Positions 49,402 to 60,156 of a stretch of 64,000 nt of DNA are shown here, in pieces. This DNA is from Liriodendron chinense (lineage: Eukaryota > Streptophyta > Magnoliopsida > Magnoliales > Magnoliaceae), in assembly GCA_003013855.2 (NCBI GenBank), contig ML058507.1:4836001-4900000 (forward strand). The letters run 5' to 3'. The first letter of the stretch is position 1, and each line of letters starts with the position of its first letter. Both the position numbers and the translations under genes were made by a program. Under the pieces are notes generated by a model. It was not told where the DNA came from. It made no database searches and was given only the letters and a program-made list of their open reading frames with translations.

Positions 49402-49763
49402 TGATGTGTACCCCACTGATCATGCAAGGACCTACCTACTATGGATTGTGATTGGAATAAAGTTCCATTTATTGCAATTTCAGTTTCCTTGAGTTTAGGA
49501 GGAGTTATATCCTCATTGAATAACTTGATTTCCGTTTCTTCTCTTTAGGAGGAATTGTAGTCTCAATTGTAGCCTCTATTGATTAGCAATAAGTTTATAA
49601 AGCATGTAAATTTGAATTGGAAGGACATGAATGGAAATATCAAACTATTGAGGAGGTCCACCACCCTCGAAGTGGTTCTCTTACCCCTTTTCTTCTTATC
49701 CCTTCTATAACTTTTTCCTGAAGAAATCAGTGTAAACTCGTGATACGATCGAGGATCATATCA
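49402..49763 (+). repeat. Chromovirus 3' LTR (362 bp)
   Basis: Same length and ends as the 5' LTR; three transitions apart. Confidence 0.95.
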
Positions 49764-49898
49764 TGCTGGCCTCAAGCAATGAACGGTGAGGATTAAAATC
49801 GTATAAAATCCCCAATTTCAAACCCTAGAAAACCCATTAAAAACCTAAACTTTCACAGCAAAAACTCATCAAATAAGGAAAAAAAAAAAAAATAGGAC

Positions 49899-50048
49899 CT
49901 GGTCAAAAGGGACGAAGATCTTTTGTTTATTCAGCGGGCTGTGCTCTTCATCCAACGAATCCTCGATCTCTAACTTCACCGGTAGCTTGCTCGAACACGA
50001 CGATTTGGAATCCGGCCTGAGCTTGCCGGAATCAATCAATTGAACCAT
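49899..50048 (-). pseudogene. Captured 5' exon of an unidentified host gene
   Basis: A minus-strand ATG at 50048 opens 50 codons without stop: MVQLIDSGKLRPDSKSSCSS, then acidic LEIEDSLDEEHSPLNKQ, ending PFDQ before a weak donor GTCCTA. Upstream (50060-50165) is a 5' UTR-like stretch with (GA)n. It looks like the first coding exon of a host gene with no visible continuation; the family is familiar-looking but I cannot name it. It lies upstream of, and on the same strand as, the captured AGPase exons. Confidence 0.5.
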
Positions 50049-50179
50049 CAAAATCTTACACAAGCAAGAGAAAGATCGGACTGTCTGAATCCCTAACCCT
50101 AATCCCAGAAAGAAGAAAGAGAGGGAGGGAGAGCGAGGAAGTGCAGAGAGAGAGAGAGAGAGAGATTTAGGGCACATGG

Positions 50180-50722
50180 GGCGAGCGGATTAGCTTTTAC
50201 TTGGGGAACAACTTAGTGGTTGTTACCCTAACCGTGTGGGGCCCATCTTGATGTATTTTTGATATATCCATGCCGTCCAACTGTTTTTTCATATCATTTT
50301 AGGCTGTGCTCCCAAACCCTAAGACAATACAAATCTCAGGTGGACCATACCACTAGAAAAAGTGATGAATGACCATTAAAAACTTTTTGTCAGCCATAAA
50401 AGTATTGGATCAAGATGATCTTTATATTTTCCCTTCATCCAAATCTTCTTGACATTATCAAAACCTTGGATTACAAATAAACATTACCAAAACCTTACGA
50501 TGGGCTCTTTGGAACTTTTAATGGTGGGGCACTCAATCACCACTGTTTCCAGTGGTATTGTCCACTTGAGATTTGGATATCAATCATTTTTAGAACTCTA
50601 GCCTAAAATGGGCTGGAGAAACGGATAGACGGAGTGGATGTACAAAACATCATACATGTGGGCCACACAGCAGGGGTGACACCCACTAAGTTGTTCCCGG
50701 GGTAACACCTAATTCGTTCCCC
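50180..50722. repeat. Foldback element in CACTA-2, first
   Basis: Outer arms GGGGAACAACTTAGTGG and CCACTAAGTTGTTCCCGGGG pair; then ATCCATGCCGTCCAACTG and AACGGATAGACGGAGTGGAT. Same subfamily as copies 6 and 10 in CACTA-1. Confidence 0.85.
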
Positions 50723-50723
50723 T

Positions 50724-51235
50724 TCAAGTGGGTGTTACCCTAACCGTGTAGGGCCCACCTTGTTGTACTTTCTGTATATCCACACAGTCTATATGTTTTT
50801 CCATCTTATTTTAAAGATAGATCCAAAACATTGCGCAAATCCAAACCACAATGGGCCATACCAATAGAATCGGTGATGAATAACAATTAAAAACCTTTCG
50901 TGGGCCACAAAAGTTTTGGATCAATCTGATCAAAGTTTTGGATCAATCTGATCCTTCAAATTTCCCTTCATCCAGATCTACTTGACATTATCAACAGGTT
51001 GGATTGCAAAAAAATTTACTAAAACCTAACGATGGGCCATTTCCAATTTTTAATAGTGAGGCACTCAATTACCATTGTTTCCTATGGTGTGGTCCACCTT
51101 AGACTTGGATCTAAACAATTTTTGGTACCCATTCTTAAAATAGGTTGGAGAAACATATGGACGGTGTTGATATACAACACATCATTAAGGTGGGCCCATA
51201 TTTAAGGGTTTAAAACATCTTGTGGGTGGGTTTCG
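50724..51235. repeat. Foldback element in CACTA-2, second
   Basis: Starts AAGTGGGTGTTACCCTAACC; right arm ATGGACGGTGTTGATATAC, ATTAAGGTGGGCCC. The centre includes a 28-base tandem duplication (AAGTTTTGGATCAATCTGATC twice, 50920-50960). The outer right arm is eroded. Directly abuts the previous element. Confidence 0.75.
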
Positions 51236-51289
51236 TGGAGTGTCCCACATCTACCATAGGCCTATCAAACTAGCAATCTTGATCATAAG

Positions 51290-51774
51290 AAACAGGGCCC
51301 CACATGTTGAGCTTGCCAATTTTTCTCAAAATGTAATTTCTTTTTTCAATATTTCAATTTTTTTTTCAAACTTCTCTAATTATTTTTTAAACTTCTCAAA
51401 TTTTTTTTATCAATTTTATGATCAATTTTATCAATTTTATTCTTAATTTTAATTAATGTCATTATCAATTTATTATCAATTTTGTTCTTAGTTTTTATCA
51501 ATTTTACTAGTAATTAATTATGGTTCCAATGGACTTGGGACAAAAAAATAACCAGATCTAAATCTCAGGTGGACTACACCATAGGAAAACAATGATGATT
51601 GAATGTCCACCATTAAAAATCTCCTAAAGCCCACCGTAATTTTTATTTGACATCTAACCTCTTAATTAGGTCATACAGACCTAGATGTAGGGAAAAAATA
51701 AATATCAATTTCTTCCAAAATTATGAAATTTTATACTTCTCGTTTTTTTATGCAATCTCAATTTTTTTATAAAA

Positions 51775-51809
<35 letters not shown>

Positions 51810-51859
51810 TTTTTTTTTTTATTAAACTCCTCTACTTGTTTTTATTCAAAATACAAAAT

Positions 51860-51890
<31 letters not shown>

Positions 51891-53165
51891 CAAATCTCCA
51901 ATCCTTCCTTAAAATCTGTTATTTTCTTCAACATCATTTTTTTTTCAAACTTTAAACTTTCTCAAACTTATAAAAAATCTAATTTTTTCCAAACTTATCA
52001 ATTTTATTCAAACTTCAAAATTTTCTCAAGATGCCAATTTTTATTTTTGAAATGTTAATTTTTTTCAAAATCTTAGATGGGTCATATCTTGCAAAACAAA
52101 CAATTAGATTTGAGTAAAATTTAATCTAAACATCTGAAGTCATTTACTCTTCAATCTTGACCGATCAAATTGTCCAAAATATGTCTAGATATAGACAAAC
52201 TGATCATGCCCATTTAAAGAGTGTTTTGGATGGATTTGATTCGTTTCAGGTCAGATTGGGCTGAATTTTATTCTGTAACCTAATTAGCATGTTCTAAATA
52301 TATCAGACCGTTCCAATCAACTTTATGATTTCCTGATCATAGAATTTGATCAATCTCATCATTATAAGTTATTCTTGCAATTACACATCATTATACTTAG
52401 GCCATCATTTTTTGTACAAGTGACCTTGTGGGTATGCATAAACCAATCCGATAGCCAGGTAACTTAATGACTGTAAATTTTTATTTTCAACCATTCAATA
52501 AATGTCCACTAGTAAATTTTGTCCACTCATTTCAAATTTCTCAATTTTTTTCAATCTCAAAAATTTATATTTAATATTTTTTTTTCAAACTTCTCAACTT
52601 TTCCAAAAAGCTCAATTTTTTTTTTCTCAAAATCTCAATCTTTTTTTAAAATCTGAATTATTTATTTTTTCAAACTTCCGAACATTTTCAAACTTATCAA
52701 AAATCTTTTTTCAAAATTATCAATTCTATTCAGACATATCAATTTTTTCAAGATGCAATTTTTTTTCAAATGTTTTTTTTAAATCTCAATTGTTTTTTTC
52801 AAAATCTAACTTTTTTCAAACATTGTAAATTTGTTTCCAAACTTTTAAACTTTTTATTTTCTCAAAATCACAATTTTTTAAAATATTCAATTTTCTTATT
52901 TAAAATGTTAATTTTTGTGTCAAAATCTCAGTGATTTTTTAAATCTTAATGTTTTTTTTTTTTAAAAACTCATTTTTTCTCAAATATTGCCCATTTTCTT
53001 TTTTCAAAATCCTAGTTTTTTTTTTTAATGTTAGATATTTTTTTGTCAAAATCTTAATTTTTCTAAAATATTGATAAATTTTTCTTTCAAATTTTTGAAC
53101 TTTTTTTTTCAAAATCATAATTTTTTTTGGAGTAGAGATTTTAAAAAATTGGAAATTTTATGGAT
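51290..53165. repeat. T-rich quasi-repetitive tract with homopolymers, CACTA-2
   Basis: Loose repeats of TTTTTTCAAAATCTCAATTT type. Interrupted by foldback central fragments (51530-51720), unrelated sequence (52080-52500), C34 (51776-51809) followed by T11, and an A24 run (about 51865-51888). Phe/Ser-rich readings are artefacts. Reverse-strand counterpart of 771-1905 in CACTA-1. Confidence 0.8.
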
Positions 53166-53167
53166 TT

Positions 53168-53650
53168 TCGAGAATTCGACGGTTCTGGACCGTCGACGTT
53201 TACCCCGCGACTGTCTGAAGTCATTTAAGGCCCTATATTCGACGGTTTTAGACCGTCGAATTTTTTCGCTCGTAGACCCCGCGACTCTGAAGTCATTTAA
53301 GGCCCTATATTCGACGGTTCTGGACCGTCGACGTTTACCCCGCGACTGTCTGAAGTCATTTAAGGCCCTATATTCGACGGTTTTAGACCCTATATTCGAC
53401 TGTGCTAATGACCGTCGAATTAGCACAGTCGAAATTTTTTCGCGCGTTAATTTCGACTGTGCTAATTCGACGGTCATTAATAGTCGAATTTCAGGCTCTA
53501 AAATCGACGACTTTAGACTGTCGAATTTTTTCGCGCATTAATTTCCACTGCGAAGTCGAATTTCAGGTCCTAAATTCGACGGTCGTAGATTGTCGATTGA
53601 TTCTACACAGTAAATTCGACGGTTCTGAACCGTCGAAGATTAGGGACATC
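53168..53650. repeat. CACTA-2 right subterminal repeats with a 63-72-base tandem unit
   Basis: Three tandem units (about 53174-53236, 53237-53308, 53309-53371) each contain a TTCGACGGTT...ACCGTCGA palindrome followed by CTGAAGTCATTTAAGGCCC. More palindromes follow to 53640, including ATTCGACGGTTCTGAACCGTC near the end. Confidence 0.9.
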
Positions 53651-53954
53651 AAATTCTGTAATCAAATTTAGCGCTTTTTCATGTAGTGAATTAAGCTGAT
53701 ATTTGTGTTTCTTTTTTTCTACTCTAGTTTTGTACGACATTATCAACAGGTTTGATGGCAAATAAATATTACAAAAATATTAAGGTGGGCCCTTGAAAAA
53801 TTTTAGTGTATGGCGTGTAATCGCCATTGTTTCCTATGGTATGGTCCACCCGAAATTTAGATCTGTTTCATTTTTGGGCTCATTCCCTAAAATGATTTGG
53901 AAAAATGGATGGACGGCATGGATATAAAATACATACATTAAGGTGAATTAAGGT

Positions 53955-54420
53955 GGGCCCATGGCAAGGGCCGCACCGTCTTGGGTAAGGCCGGGGGCTG
54001 CACCAAATCCCACCTCCCGTCCGTGTAAGCCATGATGGCTTTAACTGGATTCGGATTCGGTAATGGGATGTTGATTGCGAATTGGTCCTGGCAGCAGCTC
54101 CGTGGAGACCATCTATGATGTATGTGTTTTATCCACGCCGTTCATCCATTTTGCCATATCATTTTAAGGCATGAGCCCAAAAGAGGTAGATCCAAAGTTC
54201 AAGTGGACCACACCACAGGAAGCAGTGGGATTTGATGGCCTACCAACTGAAACTTCTTGGGGCCATAGAAGTTTTTGATCAAGCTGATATTTGTGTTTTC
54301 TCTTCATCCAGGCCCATGTGATCTTATGAACAGGTTGGATGGCAAATACACATCACTGTGGCCTTAGGAAGGTTAATTTCAATGGTGTGTGGCCCACTTG
54401 AGATCAACCCTAACAATGGT
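53955..54420. repeat. Foldback element with truncated right arm
   Basis: Left arm from about 54108: TGATGTATGTGTTTTATCC, ACGCCGTTCATCCATTTTGC; the centre has TTTTTGATCAAGCTGATATT and CTTATGAACAGGTTGGATGG. The right arm ends after GTGTGGCCCACTTGAGATC. 53955-54107 (GGCAAGGGCCGCACCGTCTTGG) matches the outer arm of copy 7. Confidence 0.75.
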
Positions 54421-54715
54421 CAGAATCAACCATTCAGCGTGAGTTTCTTAGGTGGTCTGTGTAGTGTATAATCCAGAAAATAGACGGTTCTGATCATGGA
54501 TCATTTCTTCTTTGTTAGTCATAGCAATTGGAAATTAACTTGAACCCTTTGATACAAATAACAGCTTTAGCTTATTAGGTGATCAGAACACACACACAAC
54601 CCATCACAACATAAAGCAACACATCCACCATGAATGGTGGCCCACCTTATTGCATGATAATAACACGTCTAAGCTCCATCAGCTTAGTGAGTTTATGACG
54701 CTAACACAAACACAT
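54421..54715. other. 3' flank of root cap copy B
   Basis: Likely minus-strand 3' UTR; an AATAA-type sequence reads on the minus strand near 54650. No other gene. Confidence 0.5.
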
Positions 54716-57126
54716 CTATCTCTTGCATACTACACCACGTCCATCAATGCCACTTCCACAGCTTAGGCTTGCAAAGTCCACATTGCCTGAGGAAGCCCCG
54801 ATACCATTGAATCTCGCGACGGCACAGTCAGTAGCAAAGAGACTTGTAGAAGCGAACTTCCGATCACCACCCATCACAGGCATGGCCACACCCATGTTCA
54901 CCCTACTTATATAGTTATTCCCATATGTCTGGCCCAACACGCCGGTCACATCGCCGGTCAATGAGTAGAACTTGAACCCCAGGTTGAGGTGGGCCATGCA
55001 ATCCTCCTCGGTTACATCATATCCATGCACTCGAGATTCTTGTTTGGTGATGGGGACCACAGTTGCAGTGATTCTGAAGTTCCCATCAACTTCAACTGTG
55101 ACCCCATTAGTGACATGTGACCTCGTGATGGACACGCTCGGCGACATTGTCGATCGCCATTGGGCCCCCTTGCCTAGTGGGAGGAAGATGGGTTCTCCGT
55201 TGAAGGCGAGTGCGAGACGATCAACGGAGTCATCCCATGCGGCCGTCTTTTGGGCACCCACGAATATACGGTGATTGTCGAAGAGGATACCGATGGATTG
55301 GACCCAGGTGAAGTCCCGCTTCATGGCGGGGTTGCGCTTGCCAATGAAGTGGCCATTGATGTGAAGATTGGAATCGGAGAGGAGGCAGAAGTCCCTATCC
55401 TTTTGGCCATGGAAGTAGAACATTATACCGTCACCGCCGACGAACCGCGGGTCCCGGCACACCGCGCCTGGCTGATCACACTCTGAAGTGGACCATCACA
55501 ACATCTCATCAGTGTTGAGTGATTTTCAAACATAATGGCAAATTACTAACTACTTTCAAATTGTATTTTGTTCATTTTGCCAATGAGGTTATATTAGTAA
55601 ATTTTTTCAGAAAATAAAGAATAGTTTGCAAATTTTTTGACAGTTATGGTAGTTAAGAGAGTAAAAAGGAAGAAAAATAAAGAAAATAAGAAAAAAGAAG
55701 AACAAGGGCCCACATCGAAAGATTTTCTGATGATAAGAACACGTCCATCCTCTAGGGGCAACCATGAATTTGGCCATGATCTAATAATCACACTCAACAG
55801 ATGATCCTGATCATTGATTTATGGAGTCGACTAGGAGCCATGGTTACATTTTCTTTTCAACGGTATATATTCACCTATTGGTATCATTGGTCAGAATCTT
55901 TTCAACGGTACATATTCAGCAATGCCGATCATTGGTCAGAATCATCCTTTCATACTTCAGCATAAGCTTCTTATTGTCGCCCATCTAGGGTACCAAACAG
56001 AATATATACGGTTCTGATCATCAGATCATTCTGTAGGTGGGCCTCATGTAAGGGGTCGCACGCATGGTACGTAGGAGCTGTACAAAAGGTGGGCCTCATC
56101 ATAAGGACTTCCATACCAAAAAAGGAAAAGAAAAGGAAAGAACAATAAGCCAGACGAGTCAACCATTGGGCCACACAGTCAAAATCATGGACGGCCAATG
56201 ATCTGACCCAACGTACAGGTGTGGCCCACAAAATGCCTGGACCGGCCTGATTTTCTCACCAGGTGATTTCATGGTGGGCCCTGCTTTTTCCACGGCTGAG
56301 GTTTGTTACACATGTGTACACGTTCATACATAAGAAAATTTGTTACAAGTGACGTAGGGCTGTAAATGGGGCAGCGGACCGATGGGGTACTACACACAAC
56401 CCATTTAGACCCGATCCAGGCCCATCCCATTTGTTAAACGGTACGGATCTAGATCCAACAACATACCCAATTGCTAAACGGGTTTGGATCTGGTTTCTTT
56501 TATATTAGCCCCAACCTGACCTAACCTGGACCCATTTAGTAAATTAGCGGATTTAGTCTATGTTGCATTAGACCTATCTAGGTCCAAACCCGTCTAGACT
56601 CGGTTTTAAACCTAATAAAAATGCTTGCATACCAAATTCAGACCCATACCATCCGACCTAATCCATTTTGGACCCAACGCATTTTTAAAATGGGTCTAGG
56701 TAGACCTACCTCTGCCATACCCAAACTCATTCATAAATGTGTCTAATGAGTTTGACTCAGACCCAACTAAGACATGTCCATTTAGTAAAAAAGTATGGGT
56801 CTAAAATTTTAACCCAGACCCGTTTAGTGAATGGGCGCGTCTGATTTTGACCAGACGAAACCAGACCCAGATCTGCCCATTTACAGCCCTAAAGTTAAGT
56901 GACACTTACTACAGACGGGCTTGCACGTGACACAGTCGACCACGCACGAGTCTTTGCAATCATCCGGGCACGGGTACTCTATATCGTAGCATTTCGTGTA
57001 CTCCTTCAACTCGCATTTGACTCATTTCTTTGGTAGCCCATTTTGTGCCATTGCTCCCCCTACAAAAACCATGATCAGGAGAGCACATGCACCAATACCC
57101 ATGAAGATTCTAACGGTTGACACCAT
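54716..57126 (-). CDS. Root cap (LEA-related) secreted protein, two exons, one in-frame TGA
   Basis: Exon 1 (57126-56910) encodes a signal peptide (IFMGIGACALLIMVFVGGAM, likely cut near AMA/QN) and a Cys-rich head (CPDDCKDSCVVDCVTCKPVC). Donor GTAAGTG, acceptor CTTCAG; the splice is in phase and restores a Lys codon between two Cys. Exon 2 (55482-54716) encodes the root cap domain (PF06830 type): RDPRFVGGDGIMFYFHGQKD, FCLLSDSNLHINGHFIGK, FTWVQSIGILFDNHR, VLGQTYGNNYISRV, ending at TGA. Total 327 codons, a normal length for the family. The only defect is TGA at codon 35 (57022-57024), just after the signal peptide: a recent null allele, readthrough, or a base error. Family members are secreted and root-associated; their biochemical role is not established. 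The intron holds a hAT-like element. Confidence 0.85.
55560..56354. other. Root cap copy B intron, distal part
   Basis: Minus-strand intron sequence. GTAGGTGGGCCTCATG/AAAGGTGGGCCTCATC is duplicated at about 56035 and 56086. TTTTCAACGGTATATATTCA/TTTTCAACGGTACATATTCA is duplicated at about 55853 and 55898. No gene. Confidence 0.6.
56355..56891. mobile_element. hAT-like palindromic miniature element in the root cap intron
   Basis: Begins TAGGGCTGTAAATGGGGCAG and ends CTGCCCATTTACAGCCCTA. The interior repeats words for 'ACCCATTTAG' and 'GACCCGATCC' in both orientations. Flanks AAGTGACG (56347-56354) and AAGTTAAG (56892-56899) match at 6 of 8, compatible with an 8-base hAT duplication. Termini with GGGCTGTAAATGGG are common in plant hAT miniature elements. 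Confidence 0.7.
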
Positions 57127-57815
57127 CTTCTTTTTCTCGGCCTCCTCTGATCAACGGCTAGGGAAAACTGCCTGCTGCTGTGTGTAGGATTGCTATTCTA
57201 CAACCACTTTTATAGGAAAGTCCCGGGGCTCCTCAGATTCCGAAGGCTATGCTTTCGGATCTTGCCTTTTGCTGAGAAATGCAACATGGGCTGACGAGAG
57301 GTTTGCTAATTCCACGCGCGTGTGAATCCATGAAAATCCACTCGTGCCAATATGTATATGTGTATGAGATATCTGAGCCTTCCATCAGGAGATTTATATG
57401 ATTTAGATTCTCTGACCTAAAAAATTGTGAAATGTAAAACCCCATGTAGTCCACAAGCAAACCGACTGCTAACGTATTTCTTTCTAGCCGTCCATTTTTT
57501 ATTTTATTTGGCCTAAATGAATTGTGAAATGACCCGAAGTTTTAAGAAGAATGTAAAAATAGTATTTTTAACCAAATGGAAAGCTCAGATCGTGTATAAG
57601 ATTTCCATATTTTCACGTGTGGATGCAGGTGGATGGGCAGGGTTCGACACGCTCGTGCGAATAGCCAACCTCGACGTTGCATATGTGAATATTCCTCACT
57701 TGCAAAGGCAGGCAACGTACTTCCTACTATCGTAAGAACCGTGCTAGGTAAGTCGCGTAGGAGTAAGGAGGCTGTGCCTACCGTTAAGAGACCTCCACGT
57801 GGGATATTTGCGCAT
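57127..57815. promoter_or_regulatory. Root cap copy B promoter and 5' UTR
   Basis: On the minus strand TATAAAAG (57214-57207) lies 81 bases before the ATG. The 5' UTR contains CACACAGCAGCAGGCAG. Farther upstream (to 57815) I see no gene and no further element. Confidence 0.6.
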
Positions 57816-58200
57816 GAGATCCAGTCCGTCCATTAGGTGGGCTGCATAATTTTTATCTCGGAACTCAAAACTCAGGAAGACCCAAATATCAGGTAGGCCA
57901 CAGTATAATGAACAGATGGGAAGGGGAATGCCACGATTAGATGTGTTTCAGGCCTACCTTAAGTCTTATATGCATCCATTCTATTCTTCTGACGCGACTC
58001 ATCGGGATGAACACTCCAAATATCAAAAAATTCCAACCAGGTGGGATACACCACATCAATTTAGAGGTTTTAGGCATAATTCTACATTTTTTTCCCCTAC
58101 AATGTGGTATATTTGAGATTTTCTTTAGCATGGTTTTTTTTTGCAACAAATTCAAGATTGGGGTGGTAGACGTGATGGACAGAGTGGATCTCATACATAT
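57815..58200. repeat. Old foldback element
   Basis: Left ATCCAGTCCGTCCATTAGG, GGGCTGCATAATTTTTATCTC; right GTAGACGTGATGGACAGAGTGGATCTC. The arms still pair but the centre is largely changed. Reads through it in either strand are not genes. Confidence 0.6.
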
Positions 58201-58491
58201 AGTCTTTTCACTATATTGTTGGGTCTTGGCTCCTTGTGTTCTTCCTGTGATCATTTCTCCCGTCCTCTTCATCTTGTAAAGCTAGGCTACATCCTCTGCG
58301 TCAGTTGTGGTGTTGGTAAAACTAGTAAATAATGAGTCATCTTCTACAGAAAGGCTACCTAGTGTGTAAACAGCATATATGTAAAAGCCTATGCACCATG
58401 CCTTCTATATAAAGTCTTAACATCTCGCCCTCAACTTCTATAATGCTATTAGGAGCATTATCTCCTTTAGTGCTAGCTTCTATTAAGGTGG
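58201..58491. other. Unassigned sequence
   Basis: Roughly 290 bases with CTTCTATAATGCTATTAGGAGC; nothing recognised. Confidence 0.5.
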
Positions 58492-59341
58492 TGTTGGGAC
58501 CGTTGTACTAAACTTCAGGATCTCGCGTCCAAACTATGTGAATTACGTGATATGATAATGCAATAAACACAATCAAATCATCAACCGCATAAACACAATA
58601 TATTTTTATGTGAAAAAACCCTCAACAAAGGTAAAAACCACGAAACCTTGTCCAGATCAATAATCCACTATGTAAAGTAACGTTTTCACAGTGATCACAA
58701 GCACAACTCGCTTGGATCCAATCTTCTTCACCCACACACAGATGGATAATAATCAAAAGGAACTAGACAATAAGAGATCTCACTGGATCCGAGGACATAG
58801 AAGAACCTGAGATGTCGTCTGCACTGTGGATCAATCTTCACACACAGAAATCCCTTCTCTACAAGCTTCCTCTCTCTCTTTCTCTTCCTCTGTTCTTCTT
58901 TTTTTCTCTCACTCTCACCTTGGACGTGTAAAACACCTATTAGGATGCTCTGATCTCGATTTGGAAGCACTTATATAGAACTTCGCAAGAGGTAGAGCCA
59001 AAACAGTAAACTGCGTATCACAATCCGTGCGCATCATTGACCGGTCGGCCAGGGTGGTCGACCGGTCGAGAATGACCAAAAACAGTCTAGCGAGATTTAT
59101 GAGAGAAACTCAATATTCGACCGGTCGGAGATGGCCCAAGACTAGTCGATCGATCGATTGATCTGGACAGACTATAAAAGTTCAGTGTACAAAGCTCCTC
59201 AGGAGCCAATATTAGACCAGTCGGTTGACCCTACTATTGCACAATCTCTCCTCTATCCTATCCTGGATGGATATGCCCCTCTCCAAAGTCAGTAAAGACG
59301 CTTTCTCTATCTTTTCCCTTGATATTGATGATCATCAACAG
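58492..59341 (-). repeat. Probable copia-type LTR, reverse orientation
   Basis: TGTTGGGACC at one end, ATCATCAACA at the other; contains GTGAAAAAACCCTC, the complement of the LTR-typical GGGTTTTTCCAC, and repeats of GACCGGTCG (59038-59170), as in the solo LTR 36866-37507. No matching 5-base duplication is seen at these ends, so boundaries are tentative. Confidence 0.6.
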
Positions 59342-59419
59342 AATTTTCATCTTTTTCTTTACATGTGTGAGGATCACGTGGGTAGGGTTTAGGCTAGCAC
59401 TACAAGAAATTGGTTATTT

Positions 59420-59835
59420 ACCAACGACATAATTCGTCGGTATTTGATAATATTTCGTCGGTAATTTACCGACGAAATATTTCGCCCCTAATGTTGTCTC
59501 AAAAATAGCGTTGGTAAAGGTTTTTACCGACGAAAGGTTACTTCGTCGGAATCGATAAAACAATTACAAACGATTAAAATCGTCGGCCCAAAAATATATT
59601 TTGAGTAAGGAAAAAAATGTTTCATCAGTAACCACAGCTTTTACTAATGAAACATTTCGTAGGTGATTGCTTTTACCGACGAAATATTTCGTCGGTAATA
59701 AGTTGTGAAATATATCACCTATGAAATGTTTTGTCGGTAAAATATTTAAGTACTCTTTTACCTACTAAACATTTCGTCGGTATAAGAATTATTCCTACAA
59801 TTACCGAACGAAATATTTCATCAGTAATAGTGTTT
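59420..59835. repeat. CACTA-3 left subterminal palindromic repeats
   Basis: At least eight copies of ACCGACGAAATATTTCGTCGG or half sites (about 59446, 59467, 59526, 59641, 59675, 59725, 59768, 59804). Confidence 0.9.
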
Positions 59836-60156
59836 TTCTTCCCGATTCCATTTGCTTTCATAATTCAGGAAAAAATTCCTGATATACACCTGTTACAATA
59901 TATTTTCAGCCTAAATACATCCATCCAACCCACATCTGTAAATACACCTGATATACACCTGTAAATGCTTCCATCCAACCCCCATCCATCCAAACACAAA
60001 CCCACATCCATTTAAACACAAACCCACATCCAAAACCAAACACAAACCCACATCCATCCAACACACAAACACACATCCAGCCACACATCCATAAACACAA
60101 AATTAAATAAATAGTATGAACATGTAACTATCAATATGAAGTAAAAAATAAATAAA
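59836..60156. repeat. CA-rich tandem repeats before the CACTA-3 gene 3' end
   Basis: AACCCACATCCATCCAA-like units repeated about ten times (59920-60095). Compare the CA-rich tract in CACTA-2 at 38650-38860. Gly/Trp/Cys-rich readings here are artefacts. Confidence 0.7.

Larger units (their letters stand above)
44601..49763 (+). mobile_element. Ty3/gypsy chromovirus (5.16 kb), young but defective
   Basis: 362-base LTRs at both ends, TGATGTGTAC...GATCATATCA. The flanks are TGGTG (left) and TGCTG (right), a 4-of-5 match. The LTRs differ at only three sites, all transitions. Between them are a primer site, one gag-pol frame ending in an integrase with a degenerate chromodomain, and a polypurine tract. 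Short LTRs and the single frame suit the Reina group of chromoviruses, assigned from memory of that group. It sits inside CACTA-2. Confidence 0.93.

Noticed and set aside
44601..49763. Active retrotransposon
   Set aside because: Stops, lost catalytic Asp and a broken zinc knuckle outweigh the young LTRs.
51222..53130. Phe/Ser/Asn-rich open frames of 70-110 codons
   Set aside because: Products of the T-rich quasi-repeat.
53071..53541. 156-codon frame with internal repeats
   Set aside because: The repeats are the CACTA-2 subterminal DNA units; the frame has no start context or relatives.
54723..55486. Plus-strand open frames over the root cap exon
   Set aside because: Shadows of the minus-strand exon, whose domain motifs and splice sites are clear.
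57916..58332. Possible small genes upstream of root cap copy B
   Set aside because: The frames run through an old foldback element on both strands with no recognisable domain.
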